Origin: Pleomorphomonas oryzae DSM 16300
GTDB lineage: Bacteria > Pseudomonadota > Alphaproteobacteria > Rhizobiales > Pleomorphomonadaceae
Reading direction: 5' to 3'
DNA length: 64,000 bases
Assembly: GCF_000422965.1 (NCBI RefSeq)
Contig: NZ_AUHB01000011.1
Span: 62,001 to 126,000 of the forward strand
Position 1 is the stretch's first letter. Each line of letters opens with the position of its first letter. Under the pieces are notes generated by a model that did not search any database, had not been told where the DNA came from, and worked only from the letters and a program-made list of their open reading frames with translations. Below are positions 49,986-58,390 of the stretch, one piece after another. Both the position numbers and the translations under genes were made by a program.

Positions 49986-50762
49986 TCAGGCCCCCAGCGC
50001 TTGTTCGAGCGTCAGCCCGCCATCGATCGTCACGACCGCGCCGGTGATGTAGTCGGCCTTGTCCGAACAGAGATAGACGGCGAGAGAGGCGACCTCCTCG
50101 GCCTTGCCGGCGCGGCCCCAGGGAATGTGATCGTCCGCCGCGTCGAGGATCCTGGCATCGGCCTGCGCCTTGATGTTCATCGGCGTCAGGATCATGCCGG
50201 GCGCGATGGCGTTGATGCCGATCTTCAGCGGCCCGCATTCCACCGCCATGGTGCGGGTGAGGCTGTCGAGCCCTGCCTTGGCGGCGCAATAATCGGCGCC
50301 GCCATAGCGAACCGCGGTGGAGTGGATCGAGCTGATATTGACGATGCGCCCCGGCCTCTTCGCGTCGCTGAGGCCGCGCACGAAGGCGCGCGAGGTGAGG
50401 AAGGCGCCGGTCAGATCGGTGCGGATCAGCCTGTCCCACTGGGCGAGCGTCATGTCGACGACCGGCACGCCGCTCATGTTGAGCCCGGCGCTGTTGATCA
50501 GGATGTCGGGCAGGCCGAGTTCGGCGGTCACCGCCGCGAAGGCGCTCTCGACCAGGGCTTCATCGCCGACGTCGGCGTGGACGACCATCGCCTTGCCGCC
50601 GCTGGCAAGGATCGCGTCACGCACGGAGCCCGCCGCCGCGGCATCGGCATAGAAGGTGACCGCGACCGCCGCGCCCTCCGCCGCCAACGCTTTGGCTGAA
50701 GCAGCCCCAATGCCGGATTCGCCACCGGTGACGAGCGCAACACGGCCATCAAGCAATCCCAT
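49986..50762 (-). CDS. classical SDR oxidoreductase (glucose 1-dehydrogenase/FabG-like)
   Basis: A 258-residue SDR: MGLLDGRVALVTGGESGIGA, DILINSAGLNMSGVPVVDMT, catalytic serine in RIVNISSIHSTAVRYGGADY and lysine in YCAAKAGLDSL, with the C-terminal GAVVTIDGGLTLEQALGA. It is typical of sugar or polyol dehydrogenases, which fits the glycosidase gene directly downstream. GGAGG seven bases before the ATG at 50762 sets the start; a longer frame to 50828 is unsupported. Confidence 0.9.
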   Translation of the reverse strand: MGLLDGRVALVTGGESGIGAASAKALAAEGAAVAVTFYADAAAAGSVRDAILASGGKAMVVHADVGDEALVESAFAAVTAELGLPDILINSAGLNMSGVPVVDMTLAQWDRLIRTDLTGAFLTSRAFVRGLSDAKRPGRIVNISSIHSTAVRYGGADYCAAKAGLDSLTRTMAVECGPLKIGINAIAPGMILTPMNIKAQADARILDAADDHIPWGRAGKAEEVASLAVYLCSDKADYITGAVVTIDGGLTLEQALGA

Positions 50763-50898
50763 GGAGACCTCCGGCTGCGCCCCAGCCACCAATAGAACTC
50801 GCCACCTGCGGGGTGGTTCCCTCGGCACGCCGATCGATGGGGAGGCTTGAGCTGGCGGTGGTCTGAGGGCATGGTCTGCGGCCGAATTCTCTCGTCGG

Positions 50899-50941
50899 GG
50901 CAGGACAGCAAAACCGCTGGCACTTTTGCTGGAGTTGCTCA
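50899..50941. repeat. degenerate TAGAGCA-type mosaic copy
   Basis: CAGCAAAACCGCTGGCACTT TTGCTGGAGTTGCTC resembles the GCAAAACCGG...CACTTTTGCTGAAATTGCTC core of the full copies, but without the CTA end. It lies in the 349-base stretch between the SDR and the first DUF3563 gene, which holds no other gene. Confidence 0.5.
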
Positions 50942-51040
50942 GTCCGCTCCGCTCCGGTTCTCGAAGCCGTCGCTATCTGCCGCACCCCAGCGAATTTCAA
51001 GGCCGGCTCTCGAGCAGACCCGCCTGACCAGAAACGACAA

Positions 51041-51070
51041 AGCGCCCGAACCGGTCAGGTTTCGAGCGCT
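51041..51070 (-). terminator. terminator of DUF3563 gene 1
   Basis: On the minus strand AGCGCTCGAA pairs with TTCGGGCGCT (one G-U pair) around a 10-base loop, followed by TTGTCGTTTC. The same hairpin and tail follow all three DUF3563 genes in this window. Confidence 0.75.
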
Positions 51071-51111
51071 CACGTCGTGGTCGGACTTGTCGGCTTTATG
51101 CCGTCAGATCC

Positions 51112-51264
51112 TCAGAGGACGATGCCACGGTTGCGGTTGCTGAGGTTACGCTCGCGGGCTTCGAGGTCGTAACGGTCGCCGGCTTCGTTGAGGTAGGCCA
51201 GATCGCGCTCAGCCTGGGTGGGAACGCGGAGGAGCTTGGCGGTACGCTTGAGGGTGGCGAACAT
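51112..51264 (-). CDS. DUF3563 small protein, copy 1
   Basis: A 50-residue protein: MFATLKRTAKLLRVPTQAER, then DLAYLNEAGDRYDLEARERN and LSNRNRGIVL. The YLNEAxDRYDLEARER segment is the DUF3563 signature; the function is unknown. GGAAGAAGG and an A-rich spacer precede the ATG at 51264, and a CCGGAAACCTCCGG hairpin lies in the leader. The whole unit (promoter dyad, gene, terminator) is repeated at 53.3-53.7 kb and, more diverged, at 60.5-60.9 kb. A longer frame on this strand is a different reading frame and is not the gene. Confidence 0.85.
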   Translation of the reverse strand: MFATLKRTAKLLRVPTQAERDLAYLNEAGDRYDLEARERNLSNRNRGIVL

Positions 51265-51367
51265 TTCGGTTTTCCTTCTTCCAGACCGGAGGTTTCCGGC
51301 CTCTTTCTCTCGTTTCTTTTTGCACCCTCAATATAAGTCCGAATGCCCTTGCGACCTAATCGCAAGT

Positions 51368-51386
51368 TCTGAAGATCACCTTCAGA
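51368..51386 (-). promoter_or_regulatory. conserved dyad upstream of DUF3563 copy 1
   Basis: TCTGAAG-ATCAC-CTTCAGA is an inverted repeat lying upstream of a TATATT-type -10 at about 51330-51335. TCTGAA-N7-TTCAGA at the same distance is kept in all three DUF3563 promoters. CTTGCGA-TTAGG-TCGCAAG (about 51346-51366) follows. The layout suits a LysR-type activator site; this is inferred. Confidence 0.6.
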
Positions 51387-51720
51387 TTCTCTATGGATGA
51401 TGGATCGTCAGCGGAGTTGGGACGGAGGCCTCGAAGCCAGGCACAAGGAAAAGCCTTGGTTACTGGCTGGCCGGATACGGAAAACCGCCTTTGGAAACAG
51501 AAGTCGCTTTAGTTTTTCGGAACTGACGATCTTTGGTTGTACCCAGACAGGTAAGTTAAAGCACCCACTTGCGACCGACCAGAGAGTGGCTTCTTATCAA
51601 GTTTATCTAAAGCGTTGAATTCATGAAGATTTGTATCCGGAATAGTGAAGAAGATAGAAATCAAGTTTACGAACATATAAATACCACGCAGAACCAAGTC
51701 GTTATATATGGCCTACTTAA
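51387..51720. other. AT-rich stretch upstream of the autotransporter
   Basis: No gene is evident in these 334 bases, which are much richer in A and T than the surrounding sequence (for example TTTATCTAAAGCGTTGAATT and AACATATAAATACCACG). They probably hold the autotransporter promoter. The composition suggests acquisition from elsewhere. Confidence 0.55.
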
Positions 51721-53235
51721 ATGAAAAAAACTGGTCTCCGTCACAATTTTCATCTTTACGTTGCATCTTTTTCCGGACTTCTAGCGGTCTTTTTTCCTGA
51801 TTTTTCGTTTGCAGACTCCTACAGTTTTACTGGCGTTCCATCGACAGATGTAACCTATGCTCCGTCCATATCTGCGGGAGTGAACACAAATATAACGTCC
51901 TATAGTTCGTCATTTAGGTGGATATATTCGCTTTATCCGTTCAGCGTTGGCTCTTCTGGAACCTATAGCCTTACATCGACGACAACGAGTGTCGTGAACA
52001 CGACCTTCGTGCTGCATGGCACCTACACGCCGTCAACCACATTCCCGCCGACGACGCCGATTTCCCAGTTCATCGTGAGCGATTTCAGCGGCGGACTCAC
52101 GGCGACGATTCCGAGCCTGCAGTTGGTCTCTGGGCAGACCTACAGCGTCCTTGTCGCTTACAATCAGACGACACCTGGGTCATACCCTTACACGGTCACA
52201 CTGACCTTCAATGGCCCAGGTTGCGTGCAGATCAATACCAATGTCTGCGCTGCCGTGGTCACCGACAGGCAGATCGCCGAGGAACTGAAGCTTCAGGCAG
52301 CCCAGCAGGGCATGATGCTAAGTGATATGCAGAGCGATGCGATCGTCGGCCAGTTGCATCAGCGCATGGGACAATGGGGCGCCAACCGGGCGTCGGCCGC
52401 CGTCCCTCTTGCGCAGGCCTACGCCGACGAACCGCTGAACAAATATGCATCGCTGTTCGATAACGCGATGTCGCAGCAGGCCGCGCAATCGGGCTGGACG
52501 GCATGGGCCGATACCGGCGCCGACGGGCTGCGCACCAACTGGAACTCGGATGTTCGGGGCTATCAGGCCGCACAGCAGTTCGGTCTCGACTATCGCATGG
52601 CCAACGGGTGGGTCGCCGGCGCCAGCTTCGGCGGCAGCGTCTTCAAGAGCGACTTCGACAACGGCGGCGACCTGTCCGGCAGCGCCTACTGGATTTCGCC
52701 TTACCTCGGCATGCGCATCGACAACTGGCTGGTCACGCTCCAGACCGCCTATACCTATACCGACTACGACAGCTTCGACACCGGCACCGGCACTTCCGGG
52801 AAAACGCATGGCCAGCGGTTCAGCGGCTCCGTGTCCGTCTCCCGTCAGTTCGATCTGGGCCAGGATTTCTACGTTGTGCCGGAGGCCGTGCTAAGCGCCG
52901 GCCGCGAGCACATTTCCGATCTGTCGGGCGCGCAACAAGGCAGCGATCCAAGTTTCTTTTCGACAAAACTCGGCGGCGAACTCGGCTACAAGCTGCAGGG
53001 GGGCGGACACGTCTACGGTCTTGCCTATGCGGAATATACCAGCACCAACGCCGATGGTTCGGCGAGCTACCTCTCCACGGACTACGCATCGCAGGATTGG
53101 TCGGCGACCCTGGGCGGCGGGTTCGACGCGATGCTCGGCGAACGAGCCAAGCTGGGCCTTGAGGGTAAAGTGCGCGGCGTCGGATCCGAGCGCCTGGTTT
53201 ATGGCGGGAATGCCCGACTGAGCCTGGATTTTTGA
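51721..53235 (+). CDS. autotransporter with short passenger domain
   Basis: A 504-residue type V secretion protein. A signal peptide (LYVASFSGLLAVFFPDFSFA) precedes a Ser/Thr-rich beta passenger (about residues 32-180, SISAGVNTNITSYSSSFRWI), a helical linker (LKLQAAQQGMMLSDMQSDAI) and a C-terminal 12-strand barrel from about residue 245 (SGWTAWADTGADGLRTNWNS) ending LVYGGNARLSLDF with a terminal aromatic. The first 240 bases are AT-rich while the barrel region is GC-rich like the genome, so the gene looks chimeric. It lies between two copies of the DUF3563 unit. The passenger function is unknown; adhesion or surface display is likely. Confidence 0.88.
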   Translation: MKKTGLRHNFHLYVASFSGLLAVFFPDFSFADSYSFTGVPSTDVTYAPSISAGVNTNITSYSSSFRWIYSLYPFSVGSSGTYSLTSTTTSVVNTTFVLHGTYTPSTTFPPTTPISQFIVSDFSGGLTATIPSLQLVSGQTYSVLVAYNQTTPGSYPYTVTLTFNGPGCVQINTNVCAAVVTDRQIAEELKLQAAQQGMMLSDMQSDAIVGQLHQRMGQWGANRASAAVPLAQAYADEPLNKYASLFDNAMSQQAAQSGWTAWADTGADGLRTNWNSDVRGYQAAQQFGLDYRMANGWVAGASFGGSVFKSDFDNGGDLSGSAYWISPYLGMRIDNWLVTLQTAYTYTDYDSFDTGTGTSGKTHGQRFSGSVSVSRQFDLGQDFYVVPEAVLSAGREHISDLSGAQQGSDPSFFSTKLGGELGYKLQGGGHVYGLAYAEYTSTNADGSASYLSTDYASQDWSATLGGGFDAMLGERAKLGLEGKVRGVGSERLVYGGNARLSLDF

Positions 53236-53303
53236 GCAACTGGCGTTGAGTTCGCCTTTACGGAAGGCGGCATCTTCATTCGAGCAGACCGCAGAAACGA
53301 CAA

Positions 53304-53333
53304 AGCGCCCGAACCGGCCAGGTTTCGAGCGCT
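53304..53333 (-). terminator. terminator of DUF3563 gene 2
   Basis: Same hairpin as at 51041 (AGCGCTCGAA / TTCGGGCGCT, then TTGTCGTTTC). It also lies 70-100 bases past the stop of the convergent autotransporter gene and may serve both. Confidence 0.75.
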
Positions 53334-53375
53334 CACGTCGTGGTCAGGCTTGTCGGCTTTCCCGCCGTCGGATCC

Positions 53376-53531
53376 TCAGAGATCGAAGCCACGGTTGCCG
53401 CGGCGGCTGAGGTTGCGCTCGCGCGCTTCGAGGTCGTAACGGTCGCCGGCTTCGTTGAGGTAGGCCATGTCGCGCTCGGCCTGGGTGGGAACGCGGAGGA
53501 GCTTGGCGGTACGCTTGAGGGTGGCGAACAT
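53376..53531 (-). CDS. DUF3563 small protein, copy 2
   Basis: A 51-residue protein: MFATLKRTAKLLRVPTQAER, DMAYLNEAGDRYDLEARERN, LSRRGNRGFDL. The first 40 residues differ from copy 1 at one position only (DM for DL), while the C-terminus differs. The leader, ribosome site and terminator are likewise nearly identical to copy 1, indicating recent duplication. The function is unknown; small basic/acidic mixed proteins like this often act as regulators or RNA-linked factors, but there is no evidence here. Confidence 0.85.
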   Translation of the reverse strand: MFATLKRTAKLLRVPTQAERDMAYLNEAGDRYDLEARERNLSRRGNRGFDL

Positions 53532-53635
53532 CTTAGGTTTTCCTTCTTCCAGACCGGAGGTTTCCGGTCTCTTTCTCTCATTTCTTTTTGCACCCTCAAT
53601 ATACGTCCGAGTGCCCGTGCGACCTAATCGCAAGT

Positions 53636-53654
53636 TCTGAAAGCCGCCTTCAGA
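53636..53654 (-). promoter_or_regulatory. conserved dyad upstream of DUF3563 copy 2
   Basis: TCTGAA (53636-53641) and TTCAGA (53649-53654) with a 7-base spacer match the dyads at copies 1 and 3. The adjoining CAGAACTTGCGATTAGGTCG (minus strand) is also shared. The remaining 53655-54014 is AT-rich with a TTCTTC/GAAGAA hairpin near 53836 and no gene. Confidence 0.6.
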
Positions 53655-54014
53655 TTTCCTATGGGAACTGGTCCGCCGCGAGGGCAGCCTGGTCAGCCTG
53701 GCGGAAGCTGATGCCGAATACAATGATGTGCCAGTTGTCGAGGGATCTATTGGCGCCGCACTAAAAGCAACTTCCGCCGTCCTGTTTTCAAGGTAGGACC
53801 GAGAGAAGTTGGGTGCCCCGGTCAAATTATCTTCTTTGTATTCTTCGGTTGTAGAAGAATATCTGTGCTACTAGGAATAAATATCGATGCCAGAAACAAT
53901 TTATTGACAAATATACTTTATATGAATCGAGGGATTTACGAGCGTTTACGACCCCCGTGCGATTGACTCTTGCAGTAGTCCTGGTCGGTCTCGCCAGACT
54001 TCGTAGAGGTGGGA

Positions 54015-55562
54015 ATGCGCATTCGGCTCATCGTTCTGGCTGTGATCGCTCTGTGTCTGACGCCATTTCTGGTCGTGCAGCTCCTCGGCGCGCATAAGGA
54101 GAGAGCCGCCTCCATTCAGAGGGTGGAGCAGAGCCTGCAGGTTTCGATCGATCGCATTCGCGACCTTCTCGATGGCACGCAGGCCGATATCGAAAACATC
54201 TCGGCCAACATATCCATCAGTAGCGCCTATCAGAACACCTCGCCGGAAAGCTGCCGCAACCGCCTTCGGCGGGTGGCGAGCCTGTATGACAGCGTGGCGC
54301 ATGTTTCCATCCTGACGCCTGAGGCCATCGTCTTTTGCTCGTCCATCGCCGGAGCCGAGGGCGTCCGGGCATCACATGACGGCAAACTCGTCAGAAGCCG
54401 GCACAACAACGATACGTTATGGGGAGAAACGCAGGTCAGCGGCATTTCCAATACGCTGGTGATCCCCTCCATGACCGCCATCCGCAATGACCTCGGCATC
54501 GACTACATGATCGTCGCTTCGATCGCGGCGAGCACGATGCTCAGCAAGGCTCTGGATTTGTTCGATGTTCCCCTGTCGGAAGCGGCCATTGTCGACGGTC
54601 AGGGAAAGGTGGTGACGTCGGAACAGTTCTCCACGTCGGAGTCGATCATTGGCGCCAATCTCATCCGGAGGAGCCTCGACATGCCCTCGGGCGTCTTTGC
54701 CGAGAACATGTCGGAGAAGGACGCCTATTATGTTGGCGTCGTGAAGTTCCCCATGAACAATTCCAGGCTCATCTTCCTGTCGCCGCTGAAGGAAGAATAC
54801 GACAGGGCCAAGAACAGGTTGAAGGGGGCCATCATCCTGGCGCTCGTCGAAGTGTTCATCCTCGCGGCGCTGATGATGTTCTCAGCCGAGTTCTTCTTCG
54901 TGCGCAATCTCCGGCGCATCGGCGCCTTTGCCACCGAGATCACCGCCGGCAATCAGGATCGCCGGATCTCGGTCAAGTCGCCGCTTGCCGAGTTCAATGC
55001 GCTCGTCGCGGCGCTCAACCTGATGGTCGACAAGCTCGAGGATACCAGCCGGCAGGACGCGTTGACCGGCATCGCCAACCGGCGCGCGCTCGATGCCCAT
55101 CTCACGCACTGCGATCAACAGCTCGCCGCGGGAAAGGGGCCGTTCGCGGTGGCCATGCTCGACATCGACAATTTCAAGCTGTTCAACGACCGGTTCGGCC
55201 ACGCGGCCGGCGACAAGACCTTGCAGAGGGTCGGGGAGGCCTTGCGGCGGTTCACCAAGCGCCAGGGCGAGATGGCGGCCCGCTATGGCGGCGAGGAGTT
55301 CACGCTGGTGCTGAACGACTGCGATCCGGAGCGGCTGCTCGACCATCTCGAGGTTATCAGGCGGGCGGTAGAAGATCTCGACATCCCCCACCCGGATTCG
55401 CCCTACGGCCGCGTCACGGTGAGCCTCGGCTACACGGTAGCCAGCGCGGGGACGACCATGCACCAGGCGATCGAGCGCGCCGACGCGGCTCTCTACCGGT
55501 CGAAGGCCAATGGGCGGAACAGGATCAGCGCCGACGACGCGCCGGAGCTGAGCGCGGCTTAG
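54015..55562 (+). CDS. membrane diguanylate cyclase with periplasmic sensor
   Basis: A 515-residue GGDEF protein. Helix 1 (LIVLAVIALCLTPFLVVQLL) and helix 2 (IILALVEVFILAALMMFSAE) enclose a periplasmic sensor of about 250 residues with two cysteines (SPESCRNRLRR, IVFCSSIAG). A HAMP-like segment (IGAFATEITAGNQDRRISVK) leads to the GGDEF domain with RYGGEEFTLVL. The inhibitory I-site reads RQGE rather than RxxD, so feedback by c-di-GMP may be weak. The ATG at 54015 is set by GAGGTGG; the GTG at 54009 is less likely. Confidence 0.92.
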   Translation: MRIRLIVLAVIALCLTPFLVVQLLGAHKERAASIQRVEQSLQVSIDRIRDLLDGTQADIENISANISISSAYQNTSPESCRNRLRRVASLYDSVAHVSILTPEAIVFCSSIAGAEGVRASHDGKLVRSRHNNDTLWGETQVSGISNTLVIPSMTAIRNDLGIDYMIVASIAASTMLSKALDLFDVPLSEAAIVDGQGKVVTSEQFSTSESIIGANLIRRSLDMPSGVFAENMSEKDAYYVGVVKFPMNNSRLIFLSPLKEEYDRAKNRLKGAIILALVEVFILAALMMFSAEFFFVRNLRRIGAFATEITAGNQDRRISVKSPLAEFNALVAALNLMVDKLEDTSRQDALTGIANRRALDAHLTHCDQQLAAGKGPFAVAMLDIDNFKLFNDRFGHAAGDKTLQRVGEALRRFTKRQGEMAARYGGEEFTLVLNDCDPERLLDHLEVIRRAVEDLDIPHPDSPYGRVTVSLGYTVASAGTTMHQAIERADAALYRSKANGRNRISADDAPELSAA

Positions 55563-55599
55563 CTCAGAGGGCGGTGTCGAACGGACGCAAGTGTCGGCG

Positions 55600-55711
55600 T
55601 CGAACTGCTAGCGTTTCCGGTGAAAACAGGTTCACCGAAACCGCTCTATCTCTTTGTTAAGGCGCAATTTCGGACGCAAAACCGGTTCCCACTTTTGCTG
55701 AAATTGCTCTA
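55600..55711 (-). repeat. composite mosaic element supplying the J-like gene's stop codon
   Basis: On the minus strand TAGAGCAATTTCAGCAAAAG TGGGAACCGGTTTTGCGTCC GAAATTGCG is joined to a second palindrome TAGAGCGGTTTCGGTGAACC TGTTTTCACCGGAAACGCTA G. The first three bases (TAG, 55709-55711) are the stop codon of the J-like gene. Each part starts with TAGAGC and can fold on itself. Confidence 0.8.
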
Positions 55712-58390
55712 GGGCACCGTCGTCCCGACCTTCAGGCGTTCGACCTCTCGCCGGAGGCTGTCGACATCGAAAATGGGCCGTTTGTCGTCCGAGCCGCACT
55801 GCCCGCTCCAGCTGATTTCCAAGGCATCTTTGAGCTCCACCAGGGCGCGTCGGTTCTCGTGGAGTGCGCTCAGGATCAGTCCCCGCAGCGCCTTCGTCCG
55901 ACAGTCAGGTGACCATGGCCTGTCGGTGTCGATCTCCTCAAGCGCCCCGACGAGGTCCCCGCTTTCGAGATTTTTCTTGGCGAGAGAGAGCCTGATCTCG
56001 TCGTGTAGCCCATCGCCGCCGATCATCGAGAAGTTCATCTGCTCCACGAAGGTTTCGATCTGACGAGCCTTCGTCGGATCGTCTTGGCGCAGTGCTTCCT
56101 CCGCCCGCGCCATCGCCTCATCGGCCGTCTCATAATTGGAGTTTCCGGTCGGCATCGCCTTTTTGATGTAGTCACTCCGGCAGTCGTCAAAATCGAAGAT
56201 GCGTTGGACCGCCCGCCGCCAGTAGTCGCGCGGCATACTCCCTCCGAGGCGAACGGCTTCGGCCGTCCTGGACTTCATCTCGTCGAGGAAACTCTTTTCG
56301 AAGTTTGGCGTGATGGTGTTGAGACAGGCCGAGGCGGCACCGACGTAGAAGAACCAGTCCGTCCCCACGTCGTTCCAGGGCGCACTGTCGATGGCGGCCG
56401 ATTTCGGAGGCCAGTCGATGCTCAGATACAGTTCGCCGGACCTCGGAGATACAAGCATGACCGGTCCGCGGACATACAGCTGTGCCCCTCCTGCCGTGAG
56501 GACACCCCTCGGTCCAAAGGTGCGGAGAAGCTCTTCATCGGGCATGTTCAACAGCTCGCTCAGGATCGCCGGTACGCGATCGAAGTCCATGATGCCTTTG
56601 GATTCCTTGAGGAAATTCGCGATGAACAGCCTGACAAGCGCGCTGCGCACTTCCCGGGCGGCGTGCACGGCCGGCAAGGCCTCGTCCTTTCGGGGCGGCA
56701 CCAAGGTCCAGAGCGCGGCATCAAGTCGCGTGTCGGCTTCCGCGCCGCGCAGAAACTCGACCCAGTCGAACACCTTCGTCTCGATCTTTCGGCGCTGTTC
56801 CGCCGGCGCAGCGCGGTAGGTCTCGATGATCAGCCTGAGCTTGCGCTCCCGCTCGACGCGCGGGCCAAGCGGTGCGATCGGATCACGCGCTTGATCACCA
56901 TGAACCCTCATCTGCGCTCTGACGCTGATGATGTCCAGGTAGCCGGGGACATCCCCGAGCTTGGCGCTCGGCGGCAAGCCTTGCGAGGACATCTTGTTGC
57001 GGACGTCAACGAGTGTCGCCATCAACTCCGCAAAGTTCTGGTCCGACAGGGCGTCGTTGCTGGCCGCGGTCTCGAACAGCGAGAGCGTCAACGCATCGAG
57101 GGCTTCATCCGCCGGCAGGTTCAGATAATCCTGGTTGAAAAGAGCCGGAAGCACGGCCAGCGATCCGATGATGACACAGACCGTGGCCCCAAGTTCCAAC
57201 GCCGAAGCTGCGACTCCGAGGCCGGGAATCCGGCTTGATGCGACGAGAAACGCCCGGCGTGCATGTCCGAGCAGCCCGCGTTGATCGGCCGCGCGGACCA
57301 GAGCACCAAGTCGGACGAGATGATATTTGCCGACCAGCATGGCCGCCGCGATGCGCAGGCCGACAAGCATCACGATGCCGGCCAACAAGAGAAAGAGCAA
57401 ATGGTTGAACTGGACGGTGAAAGCCAGAACGGCAAGGGCCGCGGAATAGGCGGACAGGGCGAAGCCGGCGCCCTTGAGACCGTAGGCGAACAGCGTGTCC
57501 GCCGGCAAGACCAGGCAGCGCATGTCGAAGCGGAACTGCCTGGAGGTCTTCTTCTTGCCGGACCTTGCGCCGGTGCGCTTGTCGAGCAGCAGGAGGTCGA
57601 GATCCGCCGCCGGCAACGCCCGCAGGGCGTCTTTCGGCTCACCATAGGAGTTCGAGGATCGCCGGTCGAGCAACTGGCGAGCCGCCTGCGCCTGCGCCAG
57701 CAAGAACTGATAGCGTTCGGCGGCCACAAGGCCGACCCTCTGCTCCAGCGTCGAGCCGGACCAGTTGAAGTGGCACTCTCGTTCGATCATGTCGACGAGC
57801 GCAGCATCCCCTTCTCCATGTTCAAAGGAGCCGACGTTCTCCAAGGGTCTTTGAACGCTGTCCGAAAGGATTGTCGACAGGCGCCCCGCGACTGCATCGT
57901 GAAAGACCCTGTTAGCCGCGATATCGAGGTCGGAAGCCCTGGCAAACAGCTCGGCCCATGCCGTGTTGGGCGCGCGAACGCTTGACCAGACCGGCCTCTC
58001 GGGCGCGAGGCGATTGAGCTCGTCAAGCAGCTCTTGCAACAGCGCATTCGGCGGGGCGCGATCGTCGGGCAAGTCCGGCAGGATGCGGTCCGCGACGGGA
58101 TCGCCCACTGAAGCGCGCTCGGGCGGCTCGGTTGCCTGAGCGGGCTCCGGCTCGTTGTCATCGCTCCAGGACAGCTCTTCGATATCCTCCGGCGAAAGGA
58201 CCACCGGCTGGCTGAGGCCGATCCGAAGGGCTTGCTCGCGCGCCTCGACCAGCCGCTGGAAACCGGCCGGGTCTTCGTCCGGACGACAGGTCTTGAGGCA
58301 TCTCGCATAGGCCTTGAGGATCGCCCGCTCGTCGTCCGTCGGCTCGATCCCCAGAACGGACCAACACTCGCTCGTCTCTCCGAACAGCAT
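55709..58390 (-). CDS. J-like membrane protein partner of the Hsp70
   Basis: An 893-residue protein. The N-terminal 65 residues are J-domain-like (CWSVLGIEPTDDERAILKAY, ARCLKTCRPDEDPAGFQRLV), but the HPD motif needed to stimulate Hsp70 is replaced by RPDEDP. An acidic linker and helical repeats follow. Hydrophobic segments around residues 305-420 (SAYSAALAVLAFTVQFNHLL, FLLLAGIVMLVGLRIAAAML) anchor it, and a long C-terminal domain of about 440 residues has no recognised family. Its ATG overlaps the Hsp70 stop (TGATG). The layout recalls E. coli HscC with the DjlB/DjlC membrane J-proteins. Confidence 0.75.
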   Translation of the reverse strand: MLFGETSECWSVLGIEPTDDERAILKAYARCLKTCRPDEDPAGFQRLVEAREQALRIGLSQPVVLSPEDIEELSWSDDNEPEPAQATEPPERASVGDPVADRILPDLPDDRAPPNALLQELLDELNRLAPERPVWSSVRAPNTAWAELFARASDLDIAANRVFHDAVAGRLSTILSDSVQRPLENVGSFEHGEGDAALVDMIERECHFNWSGSTLEQRVGLVAAERYQFLLAQAQAARQLLDRRSSNSYGEPKDALRALPAADLDLLLLDKRTGARSGKKKTSRQFRFDMRCLVLPADTLFAYGLKGAGFALSAYSAALAVLAFTVQFNHLLFLLLAGIVMLVGLRIAAAMLVGKYHLVRLGALVRAADQRGLLGHARRAFLVASSRIPGLGVAASALELGATVCVIIGSLAVLPALFNQDYLNLPADEALDALTLSLFETAASNDALSDQNFAELMATLVDVRNKMSSQGLPPSAKLGDVPGYLDIISVRAQMRVHGDQARDPIAPLGPRVERERKLRLIIETYRAAPAEQRRKIETKVFDWVEFLRGAEADTRLDAALWTLVPPRKDEALPAVHAAREVRSALVRLFIANFLKESKGIMDFDRVPAILSELLNMPDEELLRTFGPRGVLTAGGAQLYVRGPVMLVSPRSGELYLSIDWPPKSAAIDSAPWNDVGTDWFFYVGAASACLNTITPNFEKSFLDEMKSRTAEAVRLGGSMPRDYWRRAVQRIFDFDDCRSDYIKKAMPTGNSNYETADEAMARAEEALRQDDPTKARQIETFVEQMNFSMIGGDGLHDEIRLSLAKKNLESGDLVGALEEIDTDRPWSPDCRTKALRGLILSALHENRRALVELKDALEISWSGQCGSDDKRPIFDVDSLRREVERLKVGTTVP

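Noticed and set aside
51096-51365. 89-residue minus-strand frame over the first DUF3563 gene
   Set aside because: It is a different frame from the conserved MFATLKRTAKLLRVP protein; its Ser/Pro/Thr-rich sequence is a frame-shifted reading of it.
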